Part shown: positions 1 through 8,569 of the stretch, one piece after another
Layout: the number at the start of each line of letters is the position of its first letter
How positions within the stretch are numbered: the stretch's first letter is position 1
The notes under the pieces: model-generated
What the model saw: only the letters and a program-made list of their open reading frames with translations
The model's database searches: none
What the model was told of the DNA's origin: nothing
Made by a program: the position numbers and the translations under genes
NCBI RefSeq assembly: GCF_021390325.1
Contig: NZ_JAJUWU010000001.1
Span: forward strand, 248,001-312,000
Source: Jiella avicenniae
GTDB lineage: Bacteria; Pseudomonadota; Alphaproteobacteria; Rhizobiales; Rhizobiaceae
Direction: 5' to 3'
DNA: 64,000 nt

Positions 1-779
1 AGCTGACCAAGGCGCTGGCGCATTTCCTCTTCGACGACGAGGCGGCGATGGTGCGCATCGACATGTCGGAATACATGGAGAAGCATTCCGTCGCCCGGCT
101 GATCGGCGCGCCTCCGGGCTATGTCGGCTATGAGGAAGGCGGCGCGCTCACCGAAGCGGTCCGTCGCAGGCCCTATCAGGTGATCCTGTTCGACGAGATC
201 GAGAAGGCGCATCCGGACGTCTTCAATGTCCTCCTGCAAGTGCTCGACGACGGGCGGCTGACGGACGGGCAGGGGCGGACGGTCGACTTCCGCAACACGC
301 TGATCATCATGACCTCCAATCTCGGTTCGGAGTTCCTGGTGGCGCTCGGCGAGGACGAGAACGCGGAAGCCGCGCGCGAGCAGGTGATGGCGGTGGTCCG
401 GGCGTCGTTCCGGCCGGAGTTCCTCAACCGCGTCGACGACGTCATCCTGTTCCACCGGCTGCATCGCTCGGAGATGGGCGCCATCGTCGACATCCAGATG
501 GCCCGGCTCGAAAAGCTGCTCACCGATCGCAAGATCGCCATCCAGCTCGACGAAACGGGGCGCGAATGGCTCGCCCAGAAGGGCTACGACCCCGCCTATG
601 GCGCGCGCCCCCTGAAGCGCGTCATCCAGCGCGAGGTGCAGGATCCGCTCGCCGAGAAGATCCTGATGGGCCAGATCCGCGACGAATCGACGGTGAAGAT
701 CTCCGCCGGCTCCGACCGGCTGAACTTCTACGTCGTCGGCTCGAAGGCGCATGTCGAGGGCGAGCGCGTGGAGGCGTAA
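1..779 (+). CDS. clpB: ATP-dependent chaperone ClpB, C-terminal part (5' end outside window)
   Basis: ClpB is a Hsp100 disaggregase that threads aggregated proteins through a hexameric AAA+ ring in the cytoplasm. About 258 residues of the second AAA+ module and C-terminal domain are visible; the reading frame is open from base 3. Recognisable pieces are the pore-loop segment GYVGYEEGG, the Walker B stretch [16 protein letters not shown], sensor-1 MTSNLGS, the arginine-finger region [11 protein letters not shown] and the sensor-2 segment YGARPLKR. The LGF-type ClpP-docking tripeptide of ClpA/ClpX/ClpC is not in the visible part, and the ending is like ClpB. A terminator-like hairpin follows the stop codon. 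The clpP-type gene 0.8 kb downstream is in a separate transcription unit and need not be its partner. Confidence 0.93.
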   Translation, partial: LTKALAHFLFDDEAAMVRIDMSEYMEKHSVARLIGAPPGYVGYEEGGALTEAVRRRPYQVILFDEIEKAHPDVFNVLLQVLDDGRLTDGQGRTVDFRNTLIIMTSNLGSEFLVALGEDENAEAAREQVMAVVRASFRPEFLNRVDDVILFHRLHRSEMGAIVDIQMARLEKLLTDRKIAIQLDETGREWLAQKGYDPAYGARPLKRVIQREVQDPLAEKILMGQIRDESTVKISAGSDRLNFYVVGSKAHVEGERVEA

Positions 780-807
780 ACCTCCGGCGCCATCGCTGAA
801 ACGAATG

Positions 808-838
808 AACGGCGTGGTCCCGACGGGGCCGCGCCGTT
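808..838 (+). terminator. Hairpin terminator after clpB
   Basis: A 14-bp stem with two G-U pairs and a GAC loop (arms 808-821 and 825-838) begins 29 bases after the clpB stop. It is followed only by ACGTTTGAG, so the T-tract is poor. A factor-independent terminator is plausible but not certain. Confidence 0.55.
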
Positions 839-878
839 ACGTTTGAGCTCAACTCATCGGAAGGGGCTTGCGAATCAA

Positions 879-894
879 ATAAGTTTTCACTTAT
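879..894. promoter_or_regulatory. Palindromic operator before the arsR-type gene
   Basis: ATAAGT-TTTC-ACTTAT is a perfect inverted repeat with 6-bp arms and a 4-bp centre, ending 9 bases before the ATG of the ArsR-type gene. It is an AT-rich patch in GC-rich DNA. ArsR repressors commonly bind ATA...TAT palindromes over their own promoters, so autoregulation is inferred. Confidence 0.6.
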
Positions 895-903
895 CTATTG
901 GCC

Positions 904-1218
904 ATGAACGACGACGACATCTTCCGCGCCCTCGGCGATCCGACCCGACGGGCGATCTTCGAAAAGCTCGCCACCGGCGCGATGAACGCCAGTGCCTTGC
1001 GGGAGGGCATGGCCATATCGCAGCCGGCGATGTCCCAGCATCTCGCCGTTCTGCGCAATGCCAATCTCGTGCGCGAGGAGAGGCAGGGCCGCTTCGTCAA
1101 TTACGAGGTCGATCCGGATGGCTTGGCGCTGATCGCCGGCTGGCTGGCGAAATATCGCGCCTACTGGCCGGCGCGCATCGACGCTTTGAAGGATCTGTTG
1201 AAGGACATGGACCAATGA
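904..1218 (+). CDS. ArsR-family winged-helix transcriptional regulator
   Basis: A 104-residue regulator that is essentially one winged-helix domain. It begins with DDIFRALGDPTRRAIFEKL, the hallmark of ArsR proteins that pair with SRPBCC proteins. The recognition helix is near AISQPAMSQHLAVL, and the wing follows in ERQGRFVNYEVD. No metal-binding cysteine motif is visible, so it is probably not a metal sensor. I chose the ATG at 904; an in-frame TTG lies two codons earlier. Its stop overlaps the start of the SRPBCC gene in an ATGA, implying translational coupling. The palindrome just upstream is the likely autoregulatory site. The inducer cannot be read from the sequence. Confidence 0.88.
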   Translation: MNDDDIFRALGDPTRRAIFEKLATGAMNASALREGMAISQPAMSQHLAVLRNANLVREERQGRFVNYEVDPDGLALIAGWLAKYRAYWPARIDALKDLLKDMDQ

Positions 1219-1571
1219 CCCAGGAGACGGATCGTGAGCCCGAGGCGGGACTGACGCTCGAATACGTCCTCGACGCCGCGCCCGAAAAGGTCTGGCGAGC
1301 CCTGACGATCGGCGCTCTGCGGGAGAGATGGCTGTCTGCAGGAGCGACCGTCGACCCGGTCCCGCTCGCATCGATCGAAGGGGAGGAGGTGCGCTACCGC
1401 ATGCGGGACGACATGCCGCCGTTTCTGGAAAGCGAGGTGACCTTCCAGCTCCGGCCCGACGAGGCGGGCGGTACGCGTTTGACCATCGTCCATACTCTGA
1501 CCGACGTCCGGCTCGTCTCGGCACCCAAGCCGGCCAACGCCAACCGGCCGCCTCTCATGCGCGCCGCCTGA
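1215..1571 (+). CDS. SRPBCC (AHSA1/START-type) domain protein
   Basis: A 118-residue protein with the start of an SRPBCC fold: TLEYVLDAAPEKVWRALT is the usual first strand and helix, and the basic/tryptophan segment LRERWL follows. These helix-grip proteins bind hydrophobic ligands or act as co-chaperone-like domains. The product is shorter than most family members (about 140-165 residues), and its C-terminal helix looks curtailed, ending in a proline/asparagine-rich stretch. It overlaps the ArsR-type gene by four bases. Such ArsR-SRPBCC pairs are common in alphaproteobacteria, with the SRPBCC protein thought to handle the ligand or stress; its ligand is unknown. Confidence 0.8.
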   Translation: MTQETDREPEAGLTLEYVLDAAPEKVWRALTIGALRERWLSAGATVDPVPLASIEGEEVRYRMRDDMPPFLESEVTFQLRPDEAGGTRLTIVHTLTDVRLVSAPKPANANRPPLMRAA

Positions 1572-1614
1572 CGCGCCGAGACAGTCCTGAGATTCGAACG
1601 GAAGGAGGTCGCCG

Positions 1615-2223
1615 ATGCGCGACACGATGCAACTCGTCCCGATGGTGGTCGAGCAGTCCAGCCGGGGCGAGCGCTCCTTCGACATCTATTCGCGGCTTTT
1701 GCGCGAGCGGATCATCTTCCTGAACGGCGAGGTGAACGACACCTTGTCCGGGCTCGTCTGCGCCCAGCTTCTCTTCCTGGAAGCGGAAAGTCCCAAGCGG
1801 CCGATCCATCTCTACATCAACTCGCCGGGCGGCGTCGTCACCGCCGGCCTCGCGATGTACGACACCATGCGCTACATCTCCTCGCCGGTGCATACGCTCT
1901 GCATGGGCACCGCCCGCTCCATGGGCTCGTTCCTTCTGATGGCCGGCCAGCCGGGTGAGCGCGCCGCGCTGCCGAATGCCAGCCTGCACGTCCACCAACC
2001 GCTCGGCGGCTTCCAGGGGCAGGCCTCGGATATCGCCATCCATGCGGAGGAGATGCTGAAGGTGAAGCGGCGGATGATTCGGCTCTATGCCGAGCATTGC
2101 GGCCGCACGATCGAGGAGGTGGAGAAAACCCTCGACCGGGACCGCTTCATGAGCGCCGAGGAGGCCTTGGAATGGGGGCTGATCGACAGGATCCTTTCCG
2201 GACGCGACGTCGGGCCCCGCTGA
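1615..2223 (+). CDS. clpP: ClpP-type ATP-dependent protease proteolytic subunit
   Basis: A 202-residue ClpP serine peptidase that would form the barrel-shaped proteolytic chamber working with ClpA or ClpX. The catalytic triad is present: Ser102 in GTARSMGS, His127 in LHVHQPLGG and Asp176 in LDRDRFMS. The strand motif HLYINSPGG and the processing-site-like N-terminus are also present. The nucleophile loop reads GTARSMG rather than the usual GQAASMG, so an arginine precedes the serine. A strong Shine-Dalgarno (GGAAGGAGG, six bases before ATG) sets the start. No clpX lies next to it, so this may be a secondary ClpP copy rather than the housekeeping one. Confidence 0.9.
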   Translation: MRDTMQLVPMVVEQSSRGERSFDIYSRLLRERIIFLNGEVNDTLSGLVCAQLLFLEAESPKRPIHLYINSPGGVVTAGLAMYDTMRYISSPVHTLCMGTARSMGSFLLMAGQPGERAALPNASLHVHQPLGGFQGQASDIAIHAEEMLKVKRRMIRLYAEHCGRTIEEVEKTLDRDRFMSAEEALEWGLIDRILSGRDVGPR

Positions 2224-2243
2224 GCGACGGCCCACCGACCGGT

Positions 2244-2347
2244 TAGAGCATGATCCCGAAAAGTGGGAACCGGTTTTCGGAAAAGATCATGCGCAAACAG
2301 AAAGATGGAGCGGGAGGATTGAGCGAAGCTCATTTCATCCCGCTCTA
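2244..2347. repeat. TAGAGC-ended palindromic repeat, copy 1
   Basis: The element starts TAGAGCATGATCCCGAAAAG, contains the paired segments GGGAACCGGTTTTCGG and GATGGAGCGGGAGG, and ends CATCCCGCTCTA, so its termini are inverted (TAGAGC / GCTCTA). Related copies lie at 44677-44778 and 45328-45430. The right end supplies the TAG stop codon of the MATE gene on the - strand. This type of repeat is common in Hyphomicrobiales genomes. Confidence 0.85.
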
Positions 2348-3751
2348 GTGACCGACCAGCCCGTACCGCTCCCGCCTGACATAGCGCCAGTTCATCATCA
2401 CCGCCGCGGCCGCGAGCCCCGAGGCGAGGCCCCACCAGATGCCGGGGCCACCGAGGCCGAGCGGGAAGGCGAGGATATAGGCGACCGGCATGCCGACCAG
2501 CCAGTAGCTGATCAGGGCGATGATCATCGGCACGCGCGTGTCCTTCATGCCCCTGAGGACGCCGGCGCCGACCGCTTGCATGGCATCGGCGAGCTGGAAC
2601 ACCGCGGCGACGAGGAGGAGCGGCACGGCGGTTGCGAGGACGTCGGCCGAATTCGGATTGGCCCCGTCGAGATAGAGCCCGATCAGCCGTTCGGGCATCG
2701 TCCAGAACAGCGTCGCGGCGAGAAAGGCGATCGTCCCGCCGATGACGACCGCGACGGCGCCGGCGCGCCCGAGCGCGATCCTGTCCTGCCGCCCGAAGGC
2801 GAGGCCCACCCGCACCGTCGCGGCGCTGGCGAGCCCCAGCGGGATCATGAAGGAGATCGAGGCGATCTGCAGCGCGATGCCGTGGGCGGCGAGCGGCACC
2901 GTGCCGAGCCAGCCCATCATGATCGAGGAGGTGGCGAACAGCCCGACCTCGGCGATGATCGTCGCCGAGATCGGCAGGCCGAGCCGGACCACCTCGAAGA
3001 AGGCCGGCCAGTCGGGCCGCCAGGCCCGCGCATAGAGCTCGTAGCGCCGCAGCCCCGGCGCGAACACGGTGTAGCCGACGAGGAGCCCGGCCATCAGCGT
3101 GTTGGACAGGAGCGTCGCGACGGCCGCGCCGGCGACGCCCATCGCCGGCGCGCCGAGATGGCCGAAGATGAAGATCCAGTTGAACCCGGCATTGGCCAGC
3201 GCCCCGCAGACGATCACCGCGAGCATCAGATAGGCCCGGTTCACCACCGTCAGATAGGCCCTGAGGCTGAGGATCGTCAGCGCCGGGAACATAGACCACT
3301 GGCCGATGGCCATGTACTCGCCGGCGAGACGCGCGGTGTCCGGTTCCTGGTTGAGGGCGAGGAGGATCGGTTCCAGGACGGTCAGCGGAATCAGGGTGAG
3401 CGCCCCGTATAGCACGAGCACCCAGACGCTCATGCGGATCGAGCGGCGGACGCCGCGCGTGTCGCCGCGCCCCTCGGCCCCGGCGGCAAGGGGGATCGCC
3501 GCATGGGCAAAGCCCGAGCCGAAGATGAAGAACAGGAAGAAGGCCTGGGTCGCCAGCACCGTTGCGGCGAGTTCGGCGGCGCCGAGCCAGCCGACCATCA
3601 CCGTGTCGGTGACGTTCATCGTCACCTGGGCGAGCTGCACGCCGATGAGCGGCAGAGCGAGATTGACCGTCGCGCCGGCATGGCCGAGCCAGCTCTCGGT
3701 GACGGGCGCCCGGCCGGCCACCGCCTCTTCGTTTCGCTCGCCCTGCCGCAT
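2345..3751 (-). CDS. MATE-family multidrug/cation exporter
   Basis: A polytopic inner-membrane antiporter of about 468 residues that exports cationic drugs or metabolites in exchange for Na+ or H+. It shows twelve hydrophobic segments in two pseudo-symmetric halves. MATE signatures include LPLIGVQLAQVTMNVTDTVMVG in helices 1-2, with LGLPISATIIAEVGLFATSS as the equivalent in the second half. The ATG at 3751 is preceded by GAAAGGA eight bases upstream; longer in-frame starts at 3760, 3793 and TTG 3802 have poorer ribosome sites. The stop codon lies inside the terminal bases of an intergenic repeat. It is transcribed away from the choline-sulfatase gene; the 270 bp between them must hold both promoters. 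Its substrate is unknown. Confidence 0.92.
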   Translation of the reverse strand: MRQGERNEEAVAGRAPVTESWLGHAGATVNLALPLIGVQLAQVTMNVTDTVMVGWLGAAELAATVLATQAFFLFFIFGSGFAHAAIPLAAGAEGRGDTRGVRRSIRMSVWVLVLYGALTLIPLTVLEPILLALNQEPDTARLAGEYMAIGQWSMFPALTILSLRAYLTVVNRAYLMLAVIVCGALANAGFNWIFIFGHLGAPAMGVAGAAVATLLSNTLMAGLLVGYTVFAPGLRRYELYARAWRPDWPAFFEVVRLGLPISATIIAEVGLFATSSIMMGWLGTVPLAAHGIALQIASISFMIPLGLASAATVRVGLAFGRQDRIALGRAGAVAVVIGGTIAFLAATLFWTMPERLIGLYLDGANPNSADVLATAVPLLLVAAVFQLADAMQAVGAGVLRGMKDTRVPMIIALISYWLVGMPVAYILAFPLGLGGPGIWWGLASGLAAAAVMMNWRYVRRERYGLVGH

Positions 3752-4024
3752 CGTCCGCATCCTTTCGGCGCGGCTGTATCCTCTCACGGCCATGAAAGCC
3801 AATGCGAATCCGCGATGCGGCCGATCGCTTCAGTCGATGGGCTCATGGCGCCACGGCAGCCGTCCGCCGCATGGCGCTGCCCCGCCGACTTCGACGGTGC
3901 ATCCGTGCGGCGAGATTTCGCCGCTGCCGCCGGGGCCGACCCCATTGCGGCACCATGGCACGGCGCGTTATGCCGCAAGGGCCGCCCGAAGATCCCGCCT
4001 TCATGCCTCAAGGAAAACCGCTCC

Positions 4025-5539
4025 ATGGCCCGCCCGAACTTCCTCGTCATCATGGTCGATCAGGCGAACGGAACGCTGTTTCCGGACGGGCCGGCGGATT
4101 TTCTCCACATGCCGCATCTGAAAGCGCTGGCGGCGCGCTCGACGCGGTTCGAGAACGGCTATACGGCGAGCCCGCTCTGCGCGCCGGCGCGGGCCTCCTT
4201 CATGTCCGGCCAGCTGCCCTCGCGAACGAAGGTCTACGACAACGCCGCAGAGTTCCAGTCGGCGATCCCGACCTATGCCCATCATCTGCGCCGCGCCGGC
4301 TATCACACCTGCCTGTCGGGCAAGATGCACTTCGTCGGGCCCGACCAGCTGCACGGCTTCGAACAGCGGCTGACGACCGACGTCTACCCGGCCGATTTCG
4401 GCTGGACGCCGGACTATCGCAAGCCCGGCGAGCGGATCGACTGGTGGTATCACAATCTGGGTTCGGTGACCGGCGCGGGCGTCGCCGAGATCACCAACCA
4501 GATGGAATATGACGACGAGGTCGCCTTCTTCGCCGAGCAGAAGCTGTTCGACCTGTCGCGCGGCCACGACCGGCGGCCCTGGGCGCTGACGGTGTCCTTC
4601 ACCCATCCGCACGACCCTTACGTCGCGCGCCGGAAGTTCTGGGACCTCTACGAGGGCTGTGCCCATCTCGACCCCGAGGTCGGCCCGATCCCGCTCGACG
4701 AGCAGGACGCCCATTCGAAGCGCCTCTACGCCGCCAACGACGCGGCGAAGTCCGAGATCACGCCCGAGAACGTGCGGCGGGCGCGGCGCGGCTATTTCGC
4801 CAATCTCTCCTATGTCGACGAGAAGATCGGCTCGCTGCTCGACGTCTTGAAGCGCACGCGCATGGAGGACGACACGATCGTCGTCTTCGTCTCCGACCAT
4901 GGCGACATGCTGGGCGAGCGCGGCATGTGGTTCAAGATGAGCTTCTTCGAGGGATCGGCCCGCGTGCCGCTGATGATCGCCGCGCCCGGCCTCGACGCCA
5001 AGCGCGTCGCCGAGCCGGTTTCGACCATCGACCTGACCCCGACCCTCTGCGACCTCGCCGGCATCGACATGAGCGGCATCATGCCCTGGACCGACGGCCA
5101 CTCGCTGGTGCCGATGGTCAACGGCGAAAAGCGCCCCGAACCGGTCTTCATGGAATATGCCGCCGAGGGCTCCTACGCGCCGCTGGTCTCGATCCGCGAG
5201 GGCAAATGGAAGTTCAATCACTGCGAGATCGACGCGCCGCAGCTCTTCGACCTCGAAGCCGACCCCAAGGAACTGACCAACCTCGCCGGCGATCCGGCCC
5301 ATGCGAAGACCTTGATGGCCTTCGAGGAAAAGATGCGGGCGCAATGGGACATGGCCCGCTTCGACGCCGAGGTCCGCGAGAGCCAGGCGCGGCGCTGGAT
5401 CGTCTACGAAGCGCTCAGGAACGGCGCCTACTACCCCTGGGACCACCAGCCGCTGCAGAAGGCCTCGGAGCGCTACATGCGCAACCACATGGACTTGAAC
5501 GTGGTGGAGGAGAATGCGCGGTTCCCACGGGGGGAGTGA
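4025..5539 (+). CDS. betC: Choline-sulfatase
   Basis: A 504-residue type I sulfatase that hydrolyses choline-O-sulfate to choline and sulfate in the cytoplasm. The formylglycine motif is SPLCAPARASFMSG with Cys52; metal ligands are expected at Asp12 in VDQAN and at Asp291-His292 in VFVSDHGDMLGERG. The C-terminus (YYPWDHQP, then SERYMRNHMDLN) matches the extra domain specific to choline-sulfatases, and the length is typical. An AAGGA lies ten bases before the ATG. No signal peptide is present. The usual partners betI, betB and betA are not adjacent, but the choline product would feed the glycine betaine demethylation genes 8-21 kb further on. A broader sulfatase role is possible but less likely. 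Confidence 0.87.
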   Translation: MARPNFLVIMVDQANGTLFPDGPADFLHMPHLKALAARSTRFENGYTASPLCAPARASFMSGQLPSRTKVYDNAAEFQSAIPTYAHHLRRAGYHTCLSGKMHFVGPDQLHGFEQRLTTDVYPADFGWTPDYRKPGERIDWWYHNLGSVTGAGVAEITNQMEYDDEVAFFAEQKLFDLSRGHDRRPWALTVSFTHPHDPYVARRKFWDLYEGCAHLDPEVGPIPLDEQDAHSKRLYAANDAAKSEITPENVRRARRGYFANLSYVDEKIGSLLDVLKRTRMEDDTIVVFVSDHGDMLGERGMWFKMSFFEGSARVPLMIAAPGLDAKRVAEPVSTIDLTPTLCDLAGIDMSGIMPWTDGHSLVPMVNGEKRPEPVFMEYAAEGSYAPLVSIREGKWKFNHCEIDAPQLFDLEADPKELTNLAGDPAHAKTLMAFEEKMRAQWDMARFDAEVRESQARRWIVYEALRNGAYYPWDHQPLQKASERYMRNHMDLNVVEENARFPRGE

Positions 5540-5641
5540 GGCGAAATCCGCTGCCTGTGAGGATGGTGAGAACCTGCGACTGATCCGGCGTGGCGACGAC
5601 TATGCGGACAGTCGTACCCAAGGGTGATATCGCCCCCAGCC

Positions 5642-8065
5642 TCAAAATTCCTCCCAGCCGTCGACCTCCTGCGTCGCCCTCGGCTGTGCGGCCGCTGCCG
5701 CTGCGCCGCCGGAGCGGGCGGCAGGGCGGCGGGTCGGCGGGGCGTTCCACAGGACGGTGTCATCGTCGCTGTCGTCCGCCGGCACTTCGCCGATAGAGGC
5801 GGATCTTGCGGGCTGGCGCGAATGGGCGGACCGCTCGGCCTTGCGGGAGCCGCCACCCTTCGCCCCGACGAAATTGCGGATGAGCACGGCCAGCGTCTCG
5901 TTCTCGGTTTTCAACTGCTGGGCGGCGGCCGTCGTCTCCTCGACCATGGCGGCGTTCTGCTGGGTGGCCTTGTCCATCTGGTCGGCGGCGCTGGAGACTT
6001 CCCTGAGGTTCGCCGCCTGATCCTGGGCGCGCTTGGCGATCTCCGCGACGAGGCCGCTGACCTCGGCCACCGTGGCGACGATCGCCTCCAGCGACTTGCC
6101 CGAGGCGGTGACGAGCGACACGCCTTCCTTCACCTGGCCGTTAGAGGCGTTGATCAGCGCCTTGATCTCCTTCGCCGCGTCGGCCGAGCGCTGGGCGAGG
6201 CCGCGCACCTCCTGGGCGACGACGGCGAAGCCGCGGCCGGCCTCCCCCGCCCGTGCCGCCTCGACGCCGGCATTGAGGGCGAGAAGATTGGTCTGGAAGG
6301 CGATCTCGTCGATGACGCCGATGATCTTGACGATCTTCTGGGACGACTGGTCGATCGCCGACATGGCGCCGATCGCCTTGCCGACGATGGAGCCGCCTTC
6401 GCCGGCGGTGTCTCTGGCGGTCGCCGCGGCGCGCTCCGCCTGCCGTGCGCCCTCGGCCGTCTCGGCGACGGCGTTGGAGACGTCGCCGAGCGATGCGACG
6501 GTCTGTTCGAGATTGGCCGCCTGCTGCTCGGTGCGCCGGGCGAGGTCGTCGGTCGCGACGAAGATCTCCGAAAGACCGGTGGAGAGCGAGGCGTTGGCGA
6601 TGTGGAGCGACGAGAAGGTCTGCTCGAGATTGACCGCCAGCCGGTCGAACCGCTGGCCGACATGGGGAACGGTCTGCAGCGCTTCGGAAATTCGCGTCGT
6701 CAGCTCGCCGTCCGCCAGCCGGTCGAGGCCGGAGGCGAGGATGTCGAGATCGGCGTCGATCCTGCCGCGTTCGGCCGCGAGCGCAGCGGTCGCATGGGCG
6801 AGTTTTTCGCTCTCCTCGCTCTGACGAAGCTGCGTGGAGGCCGCTGCCGCGGCGTCTTGGTCGCGGCTCCGTGCCTCGATCGCGATCACCGCCCGGGCGA
6901 TGTCGCCGATCTCGCCCTTCAGCTCCGCCTGGGCGAGCGCCTCGGCCGTCGCGTCTTCGCTTCTTTCCTTGAGCGCGACCGTGAGGCCGGCGAGCGGCGC
7001 GGCGGTCCGGCGGGCGGCGACGAGGCCGCTCGCGAGGGCGACGAGCGCGATCAGCAGGCCGCCGGCGAGCGCCATCCGGCCATGCGACGGCAGCAGCGAG
7101 GCTGTCGCGGCGTCCGTCGCCTCGCCTCGGTCGTCGGTCTCGGCCTCGGCGGCGGCATTCGCCCCTGCGGCCGGCGTCACGTCCCGGATCGGCATGGGCG
7201 TGCTCGCGGCAGGGCGAAGCCTGGAGACGCTCTCGGCGACCTGTCGCGGCGCGCTGACGAGCAGGCCGGAGCGCAGGCTCCGCATCTTGGCCGCGAGATC
7301 CCGGGTGGCGGCGAGCTTCTCGCCATAGGCCTTCATCAGCGAGAGGGACTCGCGGGCCCGTTCGAGCTGCGCCGGATCGGTCATCAGCTTGGTCATCGCG
7401 GCGTGGCGGCCGACGGCCTCGTTCAGCTTCGACTGAGCGACGTCGAAGGCGGCGCGTTCGTCGGTGCGCAGGAAGCGCTCGGCCGAAACGAGGCTGGCAT
7501 TCAGCGACTCGAAGGTCGCGGTCGCCTGATAGAGCGCTTCGATGTCGAAGGCCCGCCAGGCGAGCTTGATCACGTCGGACATGGCACCGACCGCCAACGG
7601 CCCGGCCTCGGCGACGGCCGCCGTCGCACTGCTTTCACCCTGCCGCAGGCCGTAATAGGTGTCGATCGCCGAGCGCCAGGAGGCGAGGTCGGTTTCGAGC
7701 CGCTTCCAGGCCGCGCCGCGCGCCGCGTCGGCCTCGACCAGCGTCCGGTCCGCCGGATCGAGATCGGCGAGCGCGCTCGCGGCCGTCTGAAAGCGGTCAT
7801 AGCTCTCCTTGGCGCCGTCCTCGACATGATCGACGGCGGCGAGGCGCAGGCGTTCGAGATCCGCCGCCGCGCGATCGGCGAAGGTGCGGATCGCCGCCGA
7901 TCCGTCGGTCGCGTCGGGACGCGCGAACGGTTCGGTGGAGGGAGCCGGAGCGGCGGCGACCGGGCGGGGCGCTTCGACCATCATGAAATCGGCGGCAAGG
8001 CCCAGCGCGACCGCGAGAAATGCGACCGGCAGGAATGCGGCGATGATCTTGGCTTTGATGCCCAC
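5642..8065 (-). CDS. Methyl-accepting chemotaxis protein
   Basis: An 807-residue transmembrane chemoreceptor that controls CheA kinase. One membrane helix is at residues 8-27 and a second at about 331-351; the 300-residue helical region between is the presumed periplasmic sensor, with no recognised ligand motif. A HAMP-like stretch and long coiled coil follow. The signalling tip [20 protein letters not shown] lies near residues 587-606. It ends in GWEEF, matching the xWxxF pentapeptide that tethers CheR/CheB in high-abundance receptors. The start is GTG; no ATG precedes the first membrane helix. No che genes are nearby, so it works with a cluster elsewhere. It faces the glycine riboswitch gene across a 275-bp gap, but a ligand cannot be inferred from that. 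Confidence 0.93.
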   Translation of the reverse strand: MGIKAKIIAAFLPVAFLAVALGLAADFMMVEAPRPVAAAPAPSTEPFARPDATDGSAAIRTFADRAAADLERLRLAAVDHVEDGAKESYDRFQTAASALADLDPADRTLVEADAARGAAWKRLETDLASWRSAIDTYYGLRQGESSATAAVAEAGPLAVGAMSDVIKLAWRAFDIEALYQATATFESLNASLVSAERFLRTDERAAFDVAQSKLNEAVGRHAAMTKLMTDPAQLERARESLSLMKAYGEKLAATRDLAAKMRSLRSGLLVSAPRQVAESVSRLRPAASTPMPIRDVTPAAGANAAAEAETDDRGEATDAATASLLPSHGRMALAGGLLIALVALASGLVAARRTAAPLAGLTVALKERSEDATAEALAQAELKGEIGDIARAVIAIEARSRDQDAAAAASTQLRQSEESEKLAHATAALAAERGRIDADLDILASGLDRLADGELTTRISEALQTVPHVGQRFDRLAVNLEQTFSSLHIANASLSTGLSEIFVATDDLARRTEQQAANLEQTVASLGDVSNAVAETAEGARQAERAAATARDTAGEGGSIVGKAIGAMSAIDQSSQKIVKIIGVIDEIAFQTNLLALNAGVEAARAGEAGRGFAVVAQEVRGLAQRSADAAKEIKALINASNGQVKEGVSLVTASGKSLEAIVATVAEVSGLVAEIAKRAQDQAANLREVSSAADQMDKATQQNAAMVEETTAAAQQLKTENETLAVLIRNFVGAKGGGSRKAERSAHSRQPARSASIGEVPADDSDDDTVLWNAPPTRRPAARSGGAAAAAAQPRATQEVDGWEEF

Positions 8066-8340
8066 GCTCGTCTGATCTCTTCTCGCACGTCGCGGAAACC
8101 CGGCGATTGCCGCCGACGGAGGCCTCGTCGCCTGCAGCTTCGCTCCGCTCGGCTTTTCATCCGGAGCGACGTTCCAGGACGAGCTTTACGCCGGGGAGAT
8201 GGACTGACGCTTGCCATGCCGATGCCGTCGCGCAGCCGGAAGGCGCGAGTCGGCTGCATGGCAGCCATGCGAAAATTGAAGGTTATGTCGTCATTGTCGG
8301 GCAAGGTGTCCGGCGTTACAGTCGACGTCATCGACGAATA

Positions 8341-8530
8341 CGGGAGAGACCGGCCTTCGAGGCCGGCGCCGAAGGAGCAACCGCCCCGGAAACTCTCAGG
8401 CAAAAGGGACCGTTTCGTCCAGAAAAGTCCGAAGAGTGGCGGCCCGGTTCGGGTCGTCCGCCGAAGGAGAAAGCCGCGCCGGAATTCTTCCGTGCGCGGT
8501 GAAGCTCTCAGGCTCATGACGGGAGGGGCA
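8341..8530 (+). promoter_or_regulatory. Tandem glycine riboswitch
   Basis: Two consecutive glycine aptamers are recognisable. The first (about 8341-8415) has CGGGAGAGACC, GCGCCGAAGGAGCAA and AAACTCTCAGGCAAAAGGGA. The second (about 8431-8530) has GAAGAGTGGCG, CCGCCGAAGGAGAAA and GAAGCTCTCAGGCTCATGAC. These are the conserved blocks of the gcvT-type RNA motif, and the double arrangement is typical. The RNA ends about 40 bases before the ATG of the downstream oxidase gene. Most glycine riboswitches turn expression on when glycine binds. The expression platform is not clear: I see no strong terminator between 8530 and 8570, so control may act on translation. Confidence 0.93.
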
Positions 8531-8569
8531 AGCACGGATCTCCGCGACAACGCGGAAGAAAGGCTCGTC

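Noticed and set aside
8066-8340. Possible extra gene between the chemoreceptor and the riboswitch
   Set aside because: Small open frames exist on both strands but none has homology or a ribosome site; the space is adequate for two divergent promoters.
5624-8569. Open frame in phase with dadA extending 2.9 kb upstream
   Set aside because: It is antisense to the chemoreceptor and passes through the riboswitch; the ribosome site and homology both set the dadA start at 8570.
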